From Sporolactobacillus mangiferae (lineage in GTDB: Bacteria > Bacillota > Bacilli > Bacillales > Sporolactobacillaceae), in assembly GCF_023336505.1 (NCBI RefSeq), contig NZ_JAMAST010000023.1, forward strand, positions 1-34,002: 34,002 nt of DNA, given 5' to 3'. This document shows positions 16,881-23,957 of the stretch, piece by piece. The first letter of the stretch is position 1. Every line of letters begins with the position of its first letter. Made by a program: the position numbers and the translations under genes. The notes under the pieces were generated by a model. It worked only from the letters and a program-made list of their open reading frames with translations. It made no database searches and had not been told where the DNA came from.

Positions 16881-16964
16881 AAACTGTACGGTAACTGCCG
16901 ACAATTCCCTGTTGTTGAGTGGTTCCCTATTTTTTGAAAGGTTGAGAAGCGAGGTTTGACGGGG

Positions 16965-17432
16965 ATGGACTATCGATTTGAATTGATGAGCCAGGATGAA
17001 GCGGAGGAGATTGCCTATCAGTGGCATTATGATGGAATCTATGCCTTTTATAACATGGAGGCTGACGAGGAGGATCTGGAAGAAATGCTTGATTCTTCCA
17101 GGCGTGGTCAGAACTATTTTTCTGTCTATGATCACGAGGGACTGATCGGATTTTTTTGCTTCTATAAAATCAATCAGCAAACAACAGAGATCGGCCTGGG
17201 AATGAAGCCGGAACAGACGGGGAAAGGGAACGGCGCGGATTTCGTATCAGCCGGACTTGCTTTTGCTGTTTCACGCGACCATCCGAAGATGATTACTTTA
17301 TCTGTTGCCGCCTTTAACCGGCGGGCGATTAAAGTCTACCTGAAAGTCGGGTTTGAAGAAGAAAAACGGTATATGCAGGCAACAAATGGGGGTCATTATG
17401 AATTTATAACCATGATTTATCGATGTCATTGA
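16965..17432 (+). CDS. GNAT family N-acetyltransferase
   Basis: Acetyl-CoA-dependent N-acetyltransferase of 155 residues. It starts MDYRFELMSQDEAEEIAYQWHY. Mid-protein strands (FSVYDHEGLIGFFCFYKI) lead to the CoA-binding region MKPEQTGKGNGADFVSAGLAFA, and the C-terminal NRRAIKVYLKVGFEEEKRY is the usual last motif. The ATG at 16965 is preferred over a TTG at 16956, which is only two bases from the GAGG element. Substrate unknown. Other GNAT genes lie nearby, two of them decayed, but all are quite different in sequence. Confidence 0.88.
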   Translation: MDYRFELMSQDEAEEIAYQWHYDGIYAFYNMEADEEDLEEMLDSSRRGQNYFSVYDHEGLIGFFCFYKINQQTTEIGLGMKPEQTGKGNGADFVSAGLAFAVSRDHPKMITLSVAAFNRRAIKVYLKVGFEEEKRYMQATNGGHYEFITMIYRCH

Positions 17433-17630
17433 TGCGTGATAGATGAGAAGGCTGCTTCCTGAGTACCGGTCCCCGGCCGTTTCCAGGTGCAGCAGCATCG
17501 CATCGCTGCGATCCTGTGGATCAAAGTTTGATGAACGATGTGGGTCTCTCTTTTGATGGCAGGAAAAACACTTAGATATTGGCGGATAGCAGCTTCATGA
17601 GCTTTGCTGTTTTCCAAAGCTCAATTCATG

Positions 17631-17661
17631 AAAAAACGGAATGCCTGACTGGGGCATTCCG
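17631..17661 (-). terminator. Terminator of dps
   Basis: Read on the minus strand, CGGAATGCC and GGCATTCCG form a perfect 9-bp stem with a 7-base loop, followed by six T. It lies 12 bases after the dps stop. Confidence 0.9.
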
Positions 17662-17672
17662 CTTGCTGGTTG

Positions 17673-18152
17673 TTAATTTTTCTGAGGTACCGGATCTTTG
17701 CCGAGGAACGAGCTGTAGAACCAGATTTCTTTATCCAGCTTGTTCTTTGTCGCGATCAGCATATCATTTGTGACACTGTCGCCTTCCTGATCTGTCAGTT
17801 TAATTCCTTCATTGAGTTCATCCCTCAGTATGACAAGGTCATCGATAACCGCCTGAACCATTTCATTTTCAGTAAGCGGATTGGTGTACGGCTTTTCTTT
17901 AAGGGATGCGTGTTCAAGAAATTCCTGCAGTGTTGCGTAAGGCTCGCCGCCGATTTGAAGCAGCCGCTCTGCAATGTCATCGAGGATGAGCGTAGTCTGA
18001 TCATACAGCTCTTCAAACTTTACGTGCAGTGTGAAGAAATTATGCCCTTTGACGTACCAGTGAAATTGATGTAGTTTTGTATAAAATAATCCATAATTCG
18101 CGACTTGCTGATTTAGAAAAGTTTTCGTTGTTTTTGCCTGTGTAATGGCCAT
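17673..18152 (-). CDS. dps: Dps-family ferritin-like DNA-protection protein
   Basis: Iron-storing ferritin-like protein of 159 residues that forms a hollow 12-mer, oxidises Fe2+ with peroxide and so protects DNA. The ferroxidase ligands at the dimer interface are all present: His31 (QFHWYVKG), His43 (TLHVKFEELYD), Asp58 and Glu62 (DDIAERLLQIGG), at the same residue numbers I recall for Listeria Dps. The ATG at 18152 follows AAGGAG at good spacing; a GTG nine bases upstream overlaps it. It is monocistronic with its own terminator. A PerR-like box lies about 40 bases upstream, so peroxide-induced expression is likely, as for mrgA of Bacillus subtilis. Confidence 0.95.
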   Translation of the reverse strand: MAITQAKTTKTFLNQQVANYGLFYTKLHQFHWYVKGHNFFTLHVKFEELYDQTTLILDDIAERLLQIGGEPYATLQEFLEHASLKEKPYTNPLTENEMVQAVIDDLVILRDELNEGIKLTDQEGDSVTNDMLIATKNKLDKEIWFYSSFLGKDPVPQKN

Positions 18153-18189
18153 GTGGATCACTCCTTCTCAAATTATAATTAATATTTAA

Positions 18190-18204
18190 CAATAATTATT
18201 ATAA
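18190..18204 (-). promoter_or_regulatory. Probable PerR box upstream of dps
   Basis: On the minus strand TTATAATAATTATTG matches the Bacillus PerR box TTATAATnATTATAA at 12 of 14 defined positions. The Fur box (TGATAATnATTATCA) matches less well. Position just upstream of dps fits repression lifted by peroxide. Confidence 0.65.
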
Positions 18205-18401
18205 AATAAAATATTGCTTGTGTCCAGCAACCAATTTTCTCAGTCAGGGCACATTCGTGAACTCGAAAAATCTCGCCCATCAAGTTAATGTTCAGGACGT
18301 TGAAAACGGGTTGTGATGAAAAATGTGTATGAGAAAGGCAGTGCGTGCAGTGAATGTTGTAAATGAAAAAAAAGCTGTGGTGCCTGCTTCTTTAAGCATG
18401 C

Positions 18402-18431
18402 GATGATCAAAATATAGATGATCAAAATATA
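18402..18431. repeat. Tandem duplication of GATGATCAAAATATA
   Basis: Two exact adjacent copies of a 15-mer, ending 10 bases before the Shine-Dalgarno of the phosphatidyltransferase gene. It may be a simple slippage product or a paired regulatory site. The rest of the 18205-18440 gap shows nothing further that I can name. Confidence 0.7.
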
Positions 18432-18452
18432 TTGGCTTAGCGGAGGATTCCA

Positions 18453-18986
18453 TTGAAGTACATACCCAATATGCTGACCGTGAGTCGGATCATTTTCGTA
18501 CTTTTGCTTCCTTTCTGTTATCAAAACAGTCGGGTGTTCGCAGCGTTGTATGTAGCGGCGGGCCTGACTGACTTTCTTGATGGACAAATCGCACGGAAAA
18601 TCAGTAAACCAAGCAGATTGGGTGCACGGCTGGATTCATTGGCTGACTTTATCATGTACGGCGTTCTCTGTATTTTATTTCTCATCCTGGCTTGGGATGT
18701 TCTAATGCCCTTTGTCCCGCTCATTGGATTCATTACAGGATTCCGGCTGCTCAGTCTGTCCACTGCTGCTTATAAATATCGTTCATTCGTCAGTGTACAC
18801 ACATGGGGAAATAAAATGGCAGGCGTTCTTCTTTTCGCTGCGCCTGCCATTTATATTCTGTTCAGGAGTAACGGATTCCTATGGGGTGCGGGTATCATTG
18901 CGCTGCTGAGCGCCGTTGAAGAATGGCTCATTCATTTAACAAGCGGTACTGCAGATGAGAACCGGCGCAGCCTTTTCTTTAAATAA
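18453..18986 (+). CDS. CDP-alcohol phosphatidyltransferase family protein
   Basis: Membrane enzyme of 177 residues that would transfer a phosphatidyl group from CDP-diacylglycerol to an alcohol. The full catalytic signature is present: D40-x2-D43-G44-x2-A47-R48-x8-G57-x3-D61-x3-D65, in GLTDFLDGQIARKI and LGARLDSLAD. About five or six hydrophobic segments follow. The start is TTG, six bases after GGAGG. It resembles PgsA/PssA-type proteins, but is short and not beside other lipid genes, so glycerol phosphate, serine or another acceptor remains open. It converges with the MFS gene on the other strand. Confidence 0.88.
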   Translation: MKYIPNMLTVSRIIFVLLLPFCYQNSRVFAALYVAAGLTDFLDGQIARKISKPSRLGARLDSLADFIMYGVLCILFLILAWDVLMPFVPLIGFITGFRLLSLSTAAYKYRSFVSVHTWGNKMAGVLLFAAPAIYILFRSNGFLWGAGIIALLSAVEEWLIHLTSGTADENRRSLFFK

Positions 18987-19029
18987 TGAAATGACCTTGG
19001 ATCGCTGGATGACTGTCTGATCGGGTTCC

Positions 19030-20550
19030 TTACTCTTTAAAATGAGCCTTACTCACTGTCAGTGCGGCCAGTCCAATCGCAAAGATCGCGAGCAGGCTCA
19101 AAATACCATATGAGGAACGGCCAGTTGCTGCTGAGCTGAATGCATAAAGCGCTGGGCCGATCACGGCCGCAAATTTGCCGAAGACATCGAAAAAGCCGAA
19201 AAACTCGTTTGAACGACTGGAAGGAATCAGCGATGCGTAGAAGGCACGGCTGATCGCCTGAATGCCGCCCTGACAGGTGCTGACCAGAATGGCAAGCAGC
19301 CAGAAGAGCATGGTCGAGCGATTGAGCGCGCGTGTATAATCTTCTGACTGTTTCGGATCAGCCAGAAAGGTGGAGGCCGCTTTTTTTATTTTTATCAATT
19401 CGGATTTTTCTCCCGTATTTTTTGATTCTGCAAGGCGGTCAATCTGCTCAGCAAACGCCTGATCACGGTCAGATTTTGCCAAAACAGATCGCCCAGTTTC
19501 TCTTACCGATTCAAGCGTCTGTCTGTCAAGTTGCGTACCGTTGTTATTGACAATCTGTATTAACTTATTCTCATAGACCTGCTGATGCGGCTCGAGTGAG
19601 AAACCGAGGTAGAAGCCGAGCACGCAGATCAGCATGTACATGACGACACCGACCTGCAGCATGCGGTATACGCCAAGCCGGTCAGTCAGCCGGCCGAAAA
19701 GAATAGAAAACGGAACAGCGAGAATCTGTGTTAAAAACAGGGCAAGAATCATCATACTGCTGCTGAGACCGAGCGTGCTGCCATAAGAAGTGGACATAGA
19801 GATCACGGTGCCGACACCGTCAATGTAAAAGAAATAGGCGATCACAAAAAAGAGCAGTTTTCGATTGCTGATTATGGCAATCCCCGTGTTTTTTAAGTTA
19901 CCAAGTGCATTTTGTATTAACTGATTCTTCGGCCTGTCTATGTAGTGCACCTGCCGGACGTGACGCAGGAGCGGGAAACTGAAGAGCAGCCACCAGCAGG
20001 AAGTCATCATGATTGACAGCTTTACGGCCAGTGTGCCATCAATACCAAATGAACCGCCAAACAGAATCAGCGTGATCGAGATCATAAACGGAATGGTGCT
20101 GCCGCCGAGATAGCCCATGGCATATCCATAGGAAGATACACGATTCATGCGTTCCGGGACGGTGACATCGGTCAGAAAACTGTCATAAAAGAGCAACGAG
20201 CCTTCAAAGCCGATGAACGAAAGACAATACCCGGCCAGCAGCAGAATCGGCTGATCGGTGAACGCTGTGCAGGCGGTGAAAAAAGAGCCTGCGATCAGAA
20301 AAATAAGAAAAAGCCTTTTTTTCATCCCTTTGAAATCTCCGAGTGCGCCGAGAAATGGTGCGGAAAGCGCAACGACAAATGAAGTGATTGAGGTGGCATA
20401 GCCCCACCAAACATCTCCCGCCATGCCGTGCATTTTTGCCACGGAAGCAAAATAAATGGGAAAAACCGCTGACATGATGATGGTCGCATACACTGAATTT
20501 GCCCAATCATACATGATCCAGCTTTTTTCTTTCTTAGTAAAGGCTGCCAT
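19030..20550 (-). CDS. UMF1-type MFS transporter (Atg22-like)
   Basis: Multi-pass transporter of 506 residues. The N-terminus (KEKSWIMYDWANSVYATIIMSAVFPIYF) is typical of the UMF1/Atg22-like MFS family, which includes amino-acid effluxers. About 12 membrane segments are visible. A hydrophilic, partly coiled insert of about 90 residues (roughly 325-415, from LEPHQQVYENK to SEDYTRAL) interrupts the second half and probably faces the outside or cytoplasm as a separate small domain. The ATG overlaps the stop of the phosphodiesterase gene (TGATG), and GGAGGT lies inside that gene's end, so the two are translationally coupled. Substrate unknown; coupling suggests a phosphoester or its product. Confidence 0.85.
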   Translation of the reverse strand: MAAFTKKEKSWIMYDWANSVYATIIMSAVFPIYFASVAKMHGMAGDVWWGYATSITSFVVALSAPFLGALGDFKGMKKRLFLIFLIAGSFFTACTAFTDQPILLLAGYCLSFIGFEGSLLFYDSFLTDVTVPERMNRVSSYGYAMGYLGGSTIPFMISITLILFGGSFGIDGTLAVKLSIMMTSCWWLLFSFPLLRHVRQVHYIDRPKNQLIQNALGNLKNTGIAIISNRKLLFFVIAYFFYIDGVGTVISMSTSYGSTLGLSSSMMILALFLTQILAVPFSILFGRLTDRLGVYRMLQVGVVMYMLICVLGFYLGFSLEPHQQVYENKLIQIVNNNGTQLDRQTLESVRETGRSVLAKSDRDQAFAEQIDRLAESKNTGEKSELIKIKKAASTFLADPKQSEDYTRALNRSTMLFWLLAILVSTCQGGIQAISRAFYASLIPSSRSNEFFGFFDVFGKFAAVIGPALYAFSSAATGRSSYGILSLLAIFAIGLAALTVSKAHFKE

Positions 20551-21785
20551 CAAAGTACCTCCCTGAGCCGGTCACGGCCGTCCATCGGCCATAAGGGGAT
20601 GCCAAGCAGGCGCGCGGCAAGCGGGCAGATGTCGACGATACAGCCGCCGATCGTCACCATGTTCTCGGAAATACCGTTTCCGACTGCCAGATAAAATGGC
20701 TGATAGTCTTCGTGATCGAGACAATAACCGTGCGCACCTTTAACCGGCTGTCCGAAACTGAATCCATCCGCAGCTTCGATGCCGGCAATGAATTCCTGGT
20801 CAAGCCCGCTGATTGCCAGTTCATTTTTTGTGACCAGTCTTCTTACCTCAGGCTTGTTTGTGAGCTCTTCAAGCAGACTGTCCGCTGGTCCGGAGGCCTG
20901 CGGATTATAGATTTTCAGAAAAGCTGTTCCGCCGGCATTATGAAAAAAAGCATCATAACGGGTTTCATTGTTTGAATGTTCTTCATAGATAAGACCGCTT
21001 TCTCTGAGCCAATCATTAGGATCCTTGGATTGTCTGACAGAATTGCAGCCATGATCGCTGAATAGAATGAAAGCTGTGTTCTCTTTTCCCCAGTACTGCT
21101 CAGCCTGCCGGACCAGTAATCCGAGCCGGTTATCGATTCGCTTCAACGCGTCCTTGACGGCTGCGGAATCGGGACCGTTGTGATGTTTGTGCTCATCGAC
21201 ATCAAGCAGATGCAAAAGCAGCAAATTGGGTTTTTTCTTAACCGCATTCAGCGCAATATGTGTCGTAAACTCATCAATATAGGGTTCCGCCATCTTTTTC
21301 AGATGTGATCCGTTTTTTAGCAGCGATGAAAGAATGAACCATGGACTGCCGCCGCGCAAAGTTATGGAGATGCGCTCAGCAAGGCCCAAATGGCCTGGCA
21401 CTTCAGGAAAATTCCATTTAATAGGCGCACCGCAAGTGACGGGATAAAAGATGGAGCAGACCTTGCATCCGTATTCAGCTGCCTTTTCATAGAGTGTGGG
21501 AACGGTGAGCAGGCGCGTGTCCCGTCGCCAGTCCGGATCGTCTGTTCCTGGCTGTGTGAAGACATTTTCAATCAGCCCATGTGTGCGTGGGTGTACACCG
21601 GTAATGATTGAGCTGTGGCAGGGATAGGTATTCGACGGGAAAATGGATTGGACATTGCGCACCAGCGTCCCTCTGGCGCATAATTGAGAAAAATTGGGCA
21701 ATGTGCGCAGAAAATCAACGTCCCGGGTGCTGACCGCATCCAATGAAATCATAAATAAGTGCTTTTTCTTATCTGACGTCTTCAA
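20550..21785 (-). CDS. Alkaline phosphatase superfamily protein, nucleotide pyrophosphatase/phosphodiesterase type
   Basis: Zinc-dependent phosphodiesterase or pyrophosphatase of 411 residues. Asp16 (MISLDAVS) and the nucleophile Thr53 (PSNTYPCHSS) open the active site. Further ligands are in LLDVDEHKHHNGPDS (about 194-207), FSDHGCNS (Asp244/His245) and VKGAHGYCLDH near residue 350. TGVHPRTHGLIEN matches the NPP-type enzymes that split nucleotide or phosphodiester bonds. No signal peptide, so it acts inside the cell. The gene is first in a two-gene operon with the MFS transporter. The exact substrate cannot be told. Confidence 0.9.
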   Translation of the reverse strand: MKTSDKKKHLFMISLDAVSTRDVDFLRTLPNFSQLCARGTLVRNVQSIFPSNTYPCHSSIITGVHPRTHGLIENVFTQPGTDDPDWRRDTRLLTVPTLYEKAAEYGCKVCSIFYPVTCGAPIKWNFPEVPGHLGLAERISITLRGGSPWFILSSLLKNGSHLKKMAEPYIDEFTTHIALNAVKKKPNLLLLHLLDVDEHKHHNGPDSAAVKDALKRIDNRLGLLVRQAEQYWGKENTAFILFSDHGCNSVRQSKDPNDWLRESGLIYEEHSNNETRYDAFFHNAGGTAFLKIYNPQASGPADSLLEELTNKPEVRRLVTKNELAISGLDQEFIAGIEAADGFSFGQPVKGAHGYCLDHEDYQPFYLAVGNGISENMVTIGGCIVDICPLAARLLGIPLWPMDGRDRLREVL

Positions 21786-21963
21786 TCCCTCCTGACTTTA
21801 TGCATAAATACCGACCGATTTTAATACTCGTTGTACAAGCTTACCATCAGGACTTGAAATCTTCGCCTGAACTATGTAAAAAATAAGTAAAAATAATCAG
21901 GGCCAATTCTGCAGGAAAGATCATACGCATCGAAACGGAAAAATAGTTGACAAAATCTCCATG

Positions 21964-21991
21964 TTGGACGGAGCCGCGGTGCGTTTATAAT
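21964..21991 (+). promoter_or_regulatory. Probable promoter of the small winged-helix gene
   Basis: TTGGAC (21964-21969), a 16-base spacer and TATAAT (21986-21991) lie 45 bases before the ATG at 22037. A perfect TTGACA at about 21946 is too far away to pair with this -10. The remaining gap back to 21786 is AT-rich and should contain the divergent phosphodiesterase promoter, which I cannot place. Confidence 0.6.
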
Positions 21992-22036
21992 AAAAACAGG
22001 AACAGAATGTAAGCAACAACTGGAGGGATACAGGAT

Positions 22037-22216
22037 ATGGAGAATTATGATGCTGTACTTGCTTTTTTCAAAAATGCCGAGGAGCCGGCCAATGCAGGCA
22101 AAGTGGCTGCCGCAACGGGACTGGACAAAAAGGAAGTCAATAAAGTAATGACTCAATTAAAAAAGGAAGAGAAAATTGTTTCACCGAAACGTTGCTACTG
22201 GGAGATCAAGCGTTAA
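22037..22216 (+). CDS. Small winged-helix protein (59 residues)
   Basis: A very short gene (MENYDAVLAFFKNAEEPANAG ... YWEIKR). It reads as one winged-helix domain: helix (VLAFFKNA), helix (AGKVAAATG), recognition helix (DKKEVNKVMTQLKKEEK) and a short wing (IVSPKRCYWEIK). The pattern resembles small MarR- or DprA-C-terminal-like winged-helix proteins in Bacilli. A GGAGGGATACAGG Shine-Dalgarno region, a good promoter and a strong terminator frame it, which supports a real gene. It stands alone, so its targets are unknown; DNA binding is inferred from the fold pattern. Confidence 0.85.
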   Translation: MENYDAVLAFFKNAEEPANAGKVAAATGLDKKEVNKVMTQLKKEEKIVSPKRCYWEIKR

Positions 22217-22231
22217 AGAAACAGGAAGGAG

Positions 22232-22279
22232 CAGGCGGATCGCCATCGGTTTCATCATGGCGGTCTGCCTGTTTTTTTA
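22232..22279 (+). terminator. Strong terminator of the small winged-helix gene
   Basis: A stem of about 15 bp (CAGGCGGATCGCCAT with ATGGCGGTCTGCCTG, some G-U pairs), a 10-base loop and seven T. It starts 15 bases after the stop. Confidence 0.92.
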
Positions 22280-22344
22280 GCAAAAGTATACGATTTTGCC
22301 GTATCATCAATCAACAAAATATCGGCTAAACATGGAGGCGTGAG

Positions 22345-22515
22345 ACGACGTAGATTTCAGTTTGTCCGGAGAGATTCGCGGTGTGCTCCATCAAGCGAGC
22401 AACCGTTGCGCCGATGTCAACAAAATAAACAGATCAAAGACTCCGGTAGAAAACTGTGAAAACAAGCGCTGACCGGCAAATCATGCTGAATGGTCGGTAA
22501 ATCGCAATCGGATCC
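22345..22515. repeat. Dispersed intergenic repeat, copy 2
   Basis: Shares the block AGATCAAAGACTC, then GGTAGAAA and CTGTGAAA, and later TGACCGG.AAATC, with 28226-28280. Its upstream part keeps CAAGCGAGCA from the CGCGGCAAGCGAG core of the other copies, but is more diverged. It fills most of the 320-base gap between the winged-helix gene and the DUF1801-like gene; no ORF is evident. Confidence 0.6.
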
Positions 22516-22603
22516 GTAGCCAGGAACAGAATAGAACGTATAAAAAAGCGCACGGCGTTCATCCTATATCTGTGTGTTCCTGGAAAAAGGATGGTGTATT
22601 GCA

Positions 22604-23077
22604 GTGGAAACAGTTACCGAATTTTTGAATCGTCTGGAGTATCTTAACCGATTCAACGCGCATCAGAAATTATGGCTGCACACGATGATCAGACTGATGC
22701 GCAATCAACTTCCTCAGTGGGATGAGACGACTTTTTGCCGTATGCCCGTATATCGGCTGCATCACAAATACATAGCTTTTAATGTTACCAATCATTTCTT
22801 CTCCTTCTATTCAAATGATGAGTTTCCGATCAATCTGCTGAAACAAAAGCTGACCAGTGGGCAGTACGGCAAGTGTTGTGTTCACGTTCCACTCAGCGAT
22901 CTAAGCGAATTGCCCGCTTTTTCTGCTGCGTGTCAGCTCTTTGTCTCTCATTCCGTGAATACGATCGATAGCGCAGAACATGCGCGGCGCCTGCAGAACG
23001 TCCAATCTGTCTGGCAGTTTGGGGAGCTCCGGCAGGAAACTTGTCGTAAAACGAAAAATGCAAGCGAATTCAATTAA
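22604..23077 (+). CDS. DUF1801-like domain protein
   Basis: Soluble protein of about 157 residues. The central part (TFCRMPVYRLHHKYIAFNVT, NHFFSFYSNDEF, then KCCVHVPLSDLSELP) follows the pattern of DUF1801/YdhG-like proteins, in which a short GMPxF-type motif precedes paired strands and a PLDKPLP-like segment. The family includes a proposed frataxin-like iron chaperone (Fra) in Bacillus, but most members are uncharacterised. The GTG at 22604 follows AAAAAGGATGG at about 11 bases; a GTG at 22574 is the other option. It is not cotranscribed with the riboswitch operon, judging by the 300-base gap. The family call is moderate. Confidence 0.65.
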   Translation: METVTEFLNRLEYLNRFNAHQKLWLHTMIRLMRNQLPQWDETTFCRMPVYRLHHKYIAFNVTNHFFSFYSNDEFPINLLKQKLTSGQYGKCCVHVPLSDLSELPAFSAACQLFVSHSVNTIDSAEHARRLQNVQSVWQFGELRQETCRKTKNASEFN

Positions 23078-23173
23078 TATTTCGAATAGTGGTTCGGTTG
23101 CCAAAAAATTATTACAATGATATAATTTTTATCAATAAGGGCCTGAAAATAATTAAACTTCATAAAAGATAAA

Positions 23174-23241
23174 ACCATATAAGTCTGCAGATAAGGTGCA
23201 GAAGTTTCTACGCGGCAGCCGTAAAGTGCCTGCGCTATGGT
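23174..23241 (+). ncRNA. Purine riboswitch aptamer, guanine type
   Basis: Three-stem purine aptamer. P1 pairs ACCATA (23174-23179) with TATGGT (23236-23241). P2 is TCTGCA/TGCAGA with loop GATAAGG. The junction reads AGTTTCTA (23203-23210). P3 is CGCGGCA/TGCCTGCG with one bulge and loop GCCGTAAAG. These match the conserved TATAA, GATATGG, AGTTTCTAC and CCGTAAA elements of the class. The base equivalent to position 74 is C23235 (before TATGG), which specifies guanine/hypoxanthine rather than adenine. A terminator follows, and the controlled operon encodes a phosphoribosyltransferase and an ECF transporter. Loss of expression when guanine is plentiful is the expected logic. Confidence 0.92.
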
Positions 23242-23308
23242 GTTCTTTTTCCGTTCGCTTGAGCAGTACACGGTTATGCCGATGTTCGCTCGCGGAAACG
23301 GTTGCAGA

Positions 23309-23345
23309 AGCAGAGGACACCCGTTCTCTGCTTTTTGTTTTTTTT
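23309..23345 (+). terminator. Riboswitch-controlled intrinsic terminator
   Basis: AGCAGAG (23309-23315) pairs with CTCTGCT (23326-23332), then a T-rich run. GGACACC (23315-23321) in its 5' arm and loop can pair instead with GGTGTTC (23239-23245), which overlaps the 3' strand of aptamer P1. This gives a plausible antiterminator: ligand binding holds P1 and lets the terminator form. Confidence 0.82.
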
Positions 23346-23377
23346 TGAAACAATTAAAAAGGAATCAGGTGAACAAT

Positions 23378-23941
23378 ATGGATGAATATGTGCTTCATGT
23401 AGCGGGGATTGAACGAAAACTGCCGATTGTTCGAATAGCCGATGATATTAAAATTGCCAGTTTTGTTATTTTAGGAGATACAGAGCTTGTGACAGCCGCC
23501 GCGGCAGAATTGAAGACGCGTATTCCCGAGGCAGACTATTTTATCACCGCAGAAGCGAAGGGCATTCCATTGATTCATGAGCTGTCCCGTATTTGCGGGA
23601 AAAAACGGTATTTTGTGGCTCGAAAAAGTATTAAGCCATACATGAGCGACCCGTTTGCAACGGAAGTGTACTCGATTACAACACAGAAAAAGCAGCTCCT
23701 CTGTATCGAAAAAGAAGAGAGCGAAATGATCAAAGGCAAAAAGATACTGATCGTCGATGATGTCATCAGCACCGGGGAATCGGTGCATGCACTTGAAAAA
23801 CTGATCACGCGCGCCGGGGGAGCGGTTGCCGGGAAAGCAGCGATTCTTGCGGAAGGCGATGATGCGATTAATCGCAAGGACATTATCTTTCTAGGGGAAT
23901 TGCCGTTATTTCCGATTGAGTCATCTGATGCAATCCAATAA
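23378..23941 (+). CDS. Adenine-phosphoribosyltransferase-like enzyme
   Basis: Type I phosphoribosyltransferase of 187 residues that would join a purine-like base to PRPP. The PRPP loop is ILIVDDVISTGES (123-135). TAEAKGIPLIHELS (58-70) and YFVARKSIKPYM (78-89) match the APRT branch (COG0503) rather than Xpt or Hpt. The ATG at 23378 follows AGGTGA; a GTG nine bases upstream, after AAGGA, is equally possible. The much longer frame back to 23237 overlaps the riboswitch expression region and is not used. It is first gene of the riboswitch operon, 16 bases from the ATPase. The guanine-type switch suggests a substrate in the guanine, hypoxanthine or xanthine group despite the APRT-like sequence. 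Confidence 0.9.
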   Translation: MDEYVLHVAGIERKLPIVRIADDIKIASFVILGDTELVTAAAAELKTRIPEADYFITAEAKGIPLIHELSRICGKKRYFVARKSIKPYMSDPFATEVYSITTQKKQLLCIEKEESEMIKGKKILIVDDVISTGESVHALEKLITRAGGAVAGKAAILAEGDDAINRKDIIFLGELPLFPIESSDAIQ

Positions 23942-23957
23942 AGCGAGGGACCGTGCG

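Noticed and set aside
17426-17617. Minus-strand 63-codon ORF downstream of the GNAT gene
   Set aside because: Cysteine-rich, without a Shine-Dalgarno or family pattern; most likely chance.
17592-17633. Imperfect inverted repeat TTCATGAGCTTTG / CAAAGCTCAATTCATGAA as a separate terminator
   Set aside because: It has no T run of its own in either useful direction and lies beyond the stronger dps terminator; its role is unclear.
23237-23377. N-terminal extension of the phosphoribosyltransferase (MVFFFRSLEQ...)
   Set aside because: It overlaps the riboswitch 3' end and the terminator and has no similarity to the enzyme family; the ATG at 23378 (or GTG at 23369) is the real start region.
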